Assembly: GCA_964419225.1 (NCBI GenBank)
Contig: CAYQPF010000030.1
Span: 1-38,497, forward strand
From: CAYQPF01 sp964419225
Lineage (GTDB): Bacteria; Cloacimonadota; Cloacimonadia; Cloacimonadales; CAYQPF01
Reading direction: 5' to 3'
Length of the DNA: 38,497 bases
Part shown: in pieces, positions 33,567-38,497 of the stretch
Numbering within the stretch: the stretch's first letter is position 1
Layout: each line of letters opens with the position of its first letter
Notes under the pieces: model-generated
Seen by the model: only the letters and a program-made list of their open reading frames with translations
Database searches by the model: none
What the model was told of the DNA's origin: nothing
Translations under genes and position numbers: made by a program

Positions 33567-34136
33567 GTGACAGAAAAAAAGAATGCTAACCCGGCAGTAG
33601 TAGGTCTTGCTGGCTTTGGGATGACAACTTTATTGCTGCAATTTCATAATTTAGGATATTGCGGTTTAGGTCCTATAATAGTATTAGGTTTATTGTTTGG
33701 TGGTTTATCACAGATGATTGCTGGATTTCAGGAACAAAAAATGGGTAACAATTTTGGTTACAGTGCATTTGTAGCATATGGTGCTTTTTGGATTGGACTT
33801 GCTTTGATATTTTTAATGAATAATTTCGAAATTTACAAATCTTCCACAACAGATGTAGGTTTTTATTTATTAGGATGGACTCTCTATACAACGGGTATGT
33901 TTATTGCTTCATTAAGAATTCATACAGCAATGGCTTTTACCTTCTTTACTCTTTGGTTAGGGTTTTTGTTATTAACAATCGGGCATTTTACAGATCCTGT
34001 ATGGAATACGGTTGCAGCTTATGAATTATTCGTTTGTGCAGCTTCAGCCTGGTATATGATGTTTGCCATCATTATCAATGATTTGGCTGGGAAAACTGTT
34101 CTTCCGATGGGAAAACCAATTATTAAGTCAAATTAA
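33567..34136 (+). CDS. Acetate uptake transporter family protein (SatP/YaaH, GPR1/FUN34)
   Basis: The 189-aa protein has six hydrophobic segments and the family signature at the N terminus (NPAVVGLAGFGMTTLLLQFHNLG, residues 8-30), with GGLSQMIAGFQEQKMGNNFGYSAFVAYGAFW near 45-75, so membership of the AceTr (SatP/YaaH) family is clear. These proteins move acetate or succinate with protons, in either direction. The start is GTG, supported by GGGAGGA 4 bp upstream; the overlapping ATG at 33565 is in another frame. It is transcribed alone, ends at a strong terminator and diverges from the M6-like gene. In a fermenter, acetate export is possible. Confidence 0.9.
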   Translation: MTEKKNANPAVVGLAGFGMTTLLLQFHNLGYCGLGPIIVLGLLFGGLSQMIAGFQEQKMGNNFGYSAFVAYGAFWIGLALIFLMNNFEIYKSSTTDVGFYLLGWTLYTTGMFIASLRIHTAMAFTFFTLWLGFLLLTIGHFTDPVWNTVAAYELFVCAASAWYMMFAIIINDLAGKTVLPMGKPIIKSN

Positions 34137-34147
34137 CTTTAATTTTC

Positions 34148-34171
34148 AGGCGGTGAAAGCCGCCTTTTTTT
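34148..34171 (+). terminator. Rho-independent terminator of the acetate transporter gene
   Basis: GGCGG (34149-34153) pairs with CCGCC (34160-34164) around TGAAAG, followed by seven T. Confidence 0.9.
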
Positions 34172-34238
34172 ATTTATCACTAATAAACTCTCTAAATTCT
34201 AAATTCTCAAATAAAACTTTAAACTTAAATAATAAAAC

Positions 34239-34266
34239 TTGCCTTTTTCAATTTAATGAGTATTAT
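34239..34266 (+). promoter_or_regulatory. Candidate sigma70-type promoter for the hydrolase-TPR gene
   Basis: TTGCCT (34239-34244, 4/6) and TATTAT (34261-34266, 5/6) are 16 bp apart, 26 bp upstream of the ATG at 34293, which is preceded by a short GAGG ribosome binding site. Confidence 0.35.
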
Positions 34267-34292
34267 AGTTATTATAAGGTATTGAGGTTATT

Positions 34293-35666
34293 ATGAAGAA
34301 AATCACTGGCATCGTAGTTTTGATGATCATTTGTATATCCATATTTGGTCAACATTATCAGATTCTGAATGAAAGTTTGAAAGGATCAAAAATAGTTATT
34401 GTAGAACCTGTGGATTGGAATAAGAAAGTTCTGATATATGCCCATGGATACAGAGTTGAGGATTCACCATTGCATGCAGAGATCCCGATTGACAATCATT
34501 TAAATGGCAAGTTAGCTTTAGAAGGCTGGTTAGTAGCTTCAACCAGTTATCGGCGTAATGGAATGATCATTAGGGATGCTATGGAAGATATCGAAGATTT
34601 GAGAATGTATCTGTCAGAAAAGTATGGCACTCCCGCTGAAATTTATTTGTATGGTATTTCGATGGGTGGGAAGGTGGTTACTCATTTTGCAGAGATAGAA
34701 AAGTCTGTTTACACGGGAGTTTTTGCTTTGGGAGCAGCCTTAGAATGTCAGGATGCCAGAAACCCGCTTCAACTGAAAAATCAATTATCAATCCCAATCC
34801 TATTCATTAGTAATAAAAATGAGATTAAAGGGCCCAAAGAATATATTAAAAAGGCCAAAGTACTGGCAAAAGAACCGGTTTTATGGACAATAAACAGAGG
34901 AGGTCATTGTAATATCAGTGATCCGGAAAACGAAGAAGCTTTTTATGCTCTGTTAAAATATGTGAAAACTTCGAAGATAAAGAAGAATAAAACCATTCTG
35001 CACAATGTAAAATTGGAGGAATCAGAAGCAAGATTTGGTGGAAATACAATATTTGTTAAAGCAACGGGTAATTTTAATCTGAAGTTTCGGATCAACGAAG
35101 ATGATTTAATAAGAATTGGACTAAAGAAGGGCAAGTACTTTGAATTTGGCTATCTAAACAAATCTTATAAAGTTTATTGGGGCGACACATATTCAGATGT
35201 TCCGGAAAAATGCTGGGTAGGATTTATTGAAGCCAATGGAGGTTTCAAGATTGCCCGAAACAATGCAAATGCTCAGAAAATTATTAACAGTCCAGCCAAC
35301 GAGGAGGTTTTTATTCAACCTTTAAGCTGGAAAGAGAGAAAACATAATACGGAAGCAGAGAAACTGGCAGGTGAAGCTTGGGGATTAGTATTGAAAGGTG
35401 ATTATATTAATGCTGAAAAAACGGCTCTGGAAGCATTATCTCTTGATCCTGAAAACAGTACGGCTATAGTCAATTTGACTCATTGTTATCTTCTTAATAA
35501 TGAATATGATAAAGCTGTAAAGTTAGCACATAAGTTCAAAGATAGCCGTTTAGAATATGGGCAACTTTATTATAAAGAGGCGATTTTGGAAGATCTCAAT
35601 GAGTTAGTTAAGCAAGGGATAAATTGTCCGGATTATGAGAGGTTTTGGGAAGATCTGCGTAAATAG
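34293..35666 (+). CDS. Exported alpha/beta hydrolase fused to SAM-HAT C-like and TPR domains
   Basis: The 457-aa protein begins with a signal peptide (1-19). An alpha/beta hydrolase (about 30-228) follows, with AHGYR (oxyanion region, about 50-54), the nucleophile elbow GISMG (S123) and a plausible catalytic His in GGHCN (H205). Residues about 246-342 resemble the C-terminal barrel of SAM hydroxide adenosyltransferases: FGGNTIFVKATGNFNLKF, then DTYSDVPEKCWVGFIEANG and IARNNANAQKI. The adenosyltransferase N-terminal domain is absent. Residues about 355-420 hold one or two TPR-like helix pairs. I know no family with this order. Esterase or peptidase activity in the periplasm is inferred from the triad. 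It ends 23 bp from convergent fliI with no visible terminator. Confidence 0.75.
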   Translation: MKKITGIVVLMIICISIFGQHYQILNESLKGSKIVIVEPVDWNKKVLIYAHGYRVEDSPLHAEIPIDNHLNGKLALEGWLVASTSYRRNGMIIRDAMEDIEDLRMYLSEKYGTPAEIYLYGISMGGKVVTHFAEIEKSVYTGVFALGAALECQDARNPLQLKNQLSIPILFISNKNEIKGPKEYIKKAKVLAKEPVLWTINRGGHCNISDPENEEAFYALLKYVKTSKIKKNKTILHNVKLEESEARFGGNTIFVKATGNFNLKFRINEDDLIRIGLKKGKYFEFGYLNKSYKVYWGDTYSDVPEKCWVGFIEANGGFKIARNNANAQKIINSPANEEVFIQPLSWKERKHNTEAEKLAGEAWGLVLKGDYINAEKTALEALSLDPENSTAIVNLTHCYLLNNEYDKAVKLAHKFKDSRLEYGQLYYKEAILEDLNELVKQGINCPDYERFWEDLRK

Positions 35667-35689
35667 AAGTTCAGATTTTGTGATTTGAT

Positions 35690-37003
35690 TTATTTAAAGA
35701 GGTTTTCAAGTTCGAGTACAGTATTCGGGAAATGGGAATTTTGTTCAATCTGTTGTCGGAGAAAGTTATTGATGGCATTTATCTTGGATATAGAATAATC
35801 AATATTGGGATTACTACCTTGGGAATATGCACCGATATTGATAATATCTTCGGCTTCTTTGTAAGTTGCCAGAACTTCAAAAAGGCGACGGGCACCTTTT
35901 TTATGCTCAGGAGTTATAATATTATTCATAACACGGCTGATACTACTGAGAACATCGATAGCAGGATAATGGCCTTTTGCTGCCAGCTTACGTGAAAGGA
36001 CAATGTGGCCATCCAGGATAGATCTGGCTGCATCTGCAATTGGTTCATCCATATCATCACCCTCGACCAAAACAGTATAAAGTCCCGTGATAGTGCCTTT
36101 ATTGCTGGTACCGGCACGTTCCAACAGTTTTGGAAGGTTGGCGAAGACAGAGGGAGTGTAGCCTTTTGTTGTAGGAGGTTCACCTACAGCAAGACCAATT
36201 TCACGCATGGCCATGGCATAACGTGTGACTGAATCCATCATCAGAAGAACATTCAGTCCCAGATCACGGAAATATTCTGCTATTGTTGTAGCAACCAATG
36301 CTCCTTTAATACGGGTTAAAGCTGCCTGATCAGAAGTTGCGACAATTATTACCGATCTGGAAAGTCCTTCGGCACCTAAATCACTTTCAATAAAATCTCT
36401 TACCTCACGGCCACGCTCGCCTATAAGAGCAATCACATTAACATCTGCTGCAGTGTTTCTGGCCATCATACCCAGGAGCACGCTTTTTCCTACACCGCTA
36501 CCGGCAAAAATACCTGTTCTTTGTCCTTTACCGATGGTAAGAGTACCGTCGATAGCTCTGATGCCGAGTTCAAGGGGTTCCGTGATACGCTGACGGGTCA
36601 GAGGATTGGGTGGAAGACTATAAACAGAGCGTTTTTCTTTAAGTTTTAATTGCGGGCCTTCATCGATTGGATTACCGAGTCCATCCAGAATTCTACCCAT
36701 GAGTTCCATTCCGACACCTACAGAAAAAGTTTCCCGGTAAGTGGAAACCTGATTACCTGGAGCAATTCCGTATAATTCCTGCAGTGGCATGAGTAAAGTT
36801 TTATCATTTTTAAAGCCGACAACTTCAGCGATATGGAGTTGACCTTCTGTGTTTTGAATATAGCAAACGTCACCAATAGAAGCATTAGGGCCTGTAGATT
36901 CTACGATTAAACCTATAATTTGGGAAACAGTACCGTTTTGTTTAATCGGATTAATCCGATCAACGATGCTGAGATATTTGGCGAAATTTATATCAATCGA
37001 CAT
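35690..37003 (-). CDS. fliI: Flagellum-specific ATPase FliI
   Basis: FliI (437 aa) is the export ATPase that works with FliH at the flagellar type III apparatus. Walker A is AGSGVGKS (167-174), followed by the family motif ALIGERGREVRDFIE near 192-206 and Walker B VLLMMDSVTRYAMAMREIGL near 243-262. Then come GEPPTTKGYTPSVFANLPKLLERAG and the C-terminal SRKLAAKGHYPAIDVLSSISRVM. Length is typical. It overlaps fliH by 11 bp. No fliJ follows it in this window; the next gene is convergent. Confidence 0.97.
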   Translation of the reverse strand: MSIDINFAKYLSIVDRINPIKQNGTVSQIIGLIVESTGPNASIGDVCYIQNTEGQLHIAEVVGFKNDKTLLMPLQELYGIAPGNQVSTYRETFSVGVGMELMGRILDGLGNPIDEGPQLKLKEKRSVYSLPPNPLTRQRITEPLELGIRAIDGTLTIGKGQRTGIFAGSGVGKSVLLGMMARNTAADVNVIALIGERGREVRDFIESDLGAEGLSRSVIIVATSDQAALTRIKGALVATTIAEYFRDLGLNVLLMMDSVTRYAMAMREIGLAVGEPPTTKGYTPSVFANLPKLLERAGTSNKGTITGLYTVLVEGDDMDEPIADAARSILDGHIVLSRKLAAKGHYPAIDVLSSISRVMNNIITPEHKKGARRLFEVLATYKEAEDIINIGAYSQGSNPNIDYSISKINAINNFLRQQIEQNSHFPNTVLELENLFK

Positions 37004-37664
37004 CTTTCAGAATTTTTCTTTCTATTTCCAGAAATTGAGTTTGAATATCGGCGTCAATTGAGCCTGATTTACTCTCAATTCGGCATCCGCCCTGAATCAT
37101 ATCTACAGAGTTGATTACTTCGACAGAGTCGGGTAGTTCAATTCGCAAATTAAGGGAATTGAGATTATCTTTAACAACCATCCAATCCTGGGGATTGACA
37201 TAAATTTTGATACCAATTCTGTCATTAAGAAGGTTAAGTGCATTTTTTAAGACCGATAAAATGGTTTCAGGATTGGTTTGTATTTCAGTTGCTACTACTT
37301 TTTTGGCAATACTCAGAACCAGTTTAAGAAGGTTTTGTTCTTCTGTCTCAATTATTTGAGTAAAAGTTTCCTGAAATTGACTGGCCATTTCTTCGAAGAG
37401 AGTAAAAGAATTTTTCAATTCTTTTTGATACTTGGTTTCAGCTTGTTTGAGTCCGACACTGATGCCATTTTGATATGCCTGTCTTTTTTCAGCGTCAAGT
37501 CTAGTTTCAAAATCTGCAGTAACACGGGCAAGATTTTGTTGATAAACTTTCTCAAAGAAGTTATGCAGGTTTTGATTAATTACTTTTCTGTCCTGATTCT
37601 CAGATTGAAAAGGAACAATATGAGCATTAGTAACAGCTAAATCAGACTTTATTATGAATTCCAT
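36993..37664 (-). CDS. fliH: Flagellar assembly protein FliH
   Basis: FliH (223 aa) binds FliI and links it to the C ring. The N-terminal half is a long polar helix (about 35-110, Gln, Glu and Lys rich, likely coiled coil). The C-terminal half has the family core EEQNLLKLVLSIAKKVVATEIQTNPETILSVLKNALNLL (about 107-145) and IYVNPQDWMVVKDNL. Sequence conservation in FliH is low; position between fliG and fliI supports the call. The ATG overlaps the fliG stop (TAATG). Confidence 0.9.
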   Translation of the reverse strand: MEFIIKSDLAVTNAHIVPFQSENQDRKVINQNLHNFFEKVYQQNLARVTADFETRLDAEKRQAYQNGISVGLKQAETKYQKELKNSFTLFEEMASQFQETFTQIIETEEQNLLKLVLSIAKKVVATEIQTNPETILSVLKNALNLLNDRIGIKIYVNPQDWMVVKDNLNSLNLRIELPDSVEVINSVDMIQGGCRIESKSGSIDADIQTQFLEIERKILKDVD

Positions 37665-38497
37665 TAATCTACAAAGTCCTCTCCGCCCTTGGATATCTGG
37701 ATTTCTCCTAATTCTTCGAGCTTTCTAACTACATCGAGGATATTTTGTTGGGCAGATTCAACATCTTTCAGACGTACAGGGCCAGCATACTCCATTTCTT
37801 CTTTGATAATACTAGCTGATCTTTCAGACATATTCTTGAAGATTTTAGCTTTAACTTCATCGTTGGCACCCTTAAGTGCCAGAGCCAGATCTTTTTGTTC
37901 AATATCACGCAGAATCTTTTGAATTGTTTTGTCGTCCAGATAAAGAATATCTTCAAATACGAACATAAGGTTCTTGATTTCAGTAGCAAGTTTAGGATCT
38001 TTGGCTGAAATAGCTTCCAGAATTGATCTTTCAATAGTAGAACCCACCAAATTGATAATTTCAGCAGCAGCTTTTATACCACCGAACTGGGTACCTTGTT
38101 GTGAGAAATCTATACGATCTTCCAAAACCTGTTCTACGGCATTGATCATTTCCTGGGAAACTCTTTCCATCGTTGCAAATCTCATGACCACATCATTACG
38201 GATATCTTCAGGCAATTCGGCCAGAACATTGGCTGCCTGATTGGGATCCAATTGTGTTAAGACCAGAGCTATGGTCTGTGGATGTTCTTTTTGGATAAAA
38301 GTTAAAAGTTGTGTGGAATCGACTTGTTTCAAGACATTGAAACCTTTAACCTGGAGTAAGCGTTGGATTTTTTTTATGATTTCCATAGCACGAATATCAC
38401 CCAAAGCTTCCTGTAGAATTTCGCGAGCATAATCCAGACCACCAATGGAAATATATTCCTGTGCTTTGATCATTTCATAAAACCCTTCAAATACGGC
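37664..38497 (-). CDS. fliG: Flagellar motor switch protein FliG (5' end outside window)
   Basis: FliG is the rotor protein that meets the stators. The frame stays open to the window edge, so the ATG at 38473 is internal: the codons before it (AVFEGFYE) continue the typical FliG sequence. The visible 277 residues cover the middle and C-terminal domains, with the EHPQTIALVLTQLDPNQAANVLAELP motif and the C-terminal torque helix region (KDLALALKGANDEVKAKIFKNMSERSASIIKEEMEYAGPVRLKDVESAQQNI) that carries the charged residues facing MotA. About 60 N-terminal residues are missing. It heads the visible part of a fliG-fliH-fliI operon, probably after fliF. Confidence 0.96.
   Translation of the reverse strand, partial: AVFEGFYEMIKAQEYISIGGLDYAREILQEALGDIRAMEIIKKIQRLLQVKGFNVLKQVDSTQLLTFIQKEHPQTIALVLTQLDPNQAANVLAELPEDIRNDVVMRFATMERVSQEMINAVEQVLEDRIDFSQQGTQFGGIKAAAEIINLVGSTIERSILEAISAKDPKLATEIKNLMFVFEDILYLDDKTIQKILRDIEQKDLALALKGANDEVKAKIFKNMSERSASIIKEEMEYAGPVRLKDVESAQQNILDVVRKLEELGEIQISKGGEDFVD

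Noticed and set aside
38473..38473. fliG start at the ATG at 38473
   Set aside because: The frame stays open to the window edge with FliG-like residues, and the N-terminal domain would be missing; the true start is outside.
1..38497. tRNA, rRNA or riboswitch
   Set aside because: I looked for cloverleaf and conserved rRNA strings in the spacers and found none I could support; a covariance search would be decisive.

Overview
The window is AT-rich and gene-dense, with a bacterial flagellar gene set. Several large exported proteins end in the NPFNPxT...SGxYxxxL...LLK tail that is typical of the FCB superphylum (FlgD-Ig-like / type IX secretion type A sorting domain). Motility genes, exported multidomain proteases, a hydroxyproline-using glycyl radical enzyme and short-repeat-filled intergenic regions together suggest an anaerobic FCB bacterium, perhaps Cloacimonadota. 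That placement is inference; no rRNA or taxonomic marker is present.

Layout. 1-2816: repeat-bearing spacer, a two-domain GNAT acetyltransferase, two tandem paralogous small exported/membrane proteins and a Cys-motif protein. 2813-7664 (minus): flagellar operon fliL-fliM-fliN(Y)-fliO-fliP-fliQ-fliR with overlapping genes. 7665-8739: about 1 kb non-coding spacer with tandem repeats, a REP-like hairpin and a possible MITE. 8740-11904: activating enzyme plus trans-4-hydroxy-L-proline dehydratase (hypD). 12166-12723: winged-helix regulator. 13135-14731: sigma54 promoter, flgB (start interrupted by three in-frame stops), flgC, a 100-aa unknown and fliE. 15096-20934: second sigma54 promoter, a 1905-aa C25-like exported protein and its terminator. 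21269-27343: a protein built like soluble adenylyl cyclase (two cyclase domains, P-loop ATPase, 11 TPRs), followed 12 bp later by an exported sorting-domain protein. 28179-30832: tldD-tldE. 31095-33429 (minus): M6-like metalloprotease with its own sigma54-like promoter. 33567-34136: acetate transporter. 34293-35666: exported hydrolase/TPR fusion. 35690-38497 (minus): fliI, fliH and partial fliG.

How it fits together. The window holds much of the flagellar export apparatus (FliO, P, Q, R, H, I), the switch (FliG, M, N/Y), FliL and the proximal rod (FlgB, FlgC, FliE). The rod operon has a perfect -24/-12 sigma54 promoter. The two large exported protease-like genes each have a 15/16-match sigma54 promoter with the same substitution, a very similar leader end, and a terminator hairpin that is 31/34 identical between them. 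I read this as an RpoN-linked programme joining motility to export of degradative proteins. HypD would let the cell use hydroxyproline released from collagen-like or plant cell-wall protein.

The main anomaly is flgB: a good ribosome binding site and ATG open a frame that encodes FlgB-like sequence throughout but is broken by TAG, TAA and TAA at codons 8, 11 and 23, with no stop in the other 114 sense codons. Intergenic regions carry at least six families of short repeats: hairpin REP-like elements, GGACT nonamers and decamers, GGCAGTR heptamers, and a TTTAACCCG terminal-inverted-repeat element.
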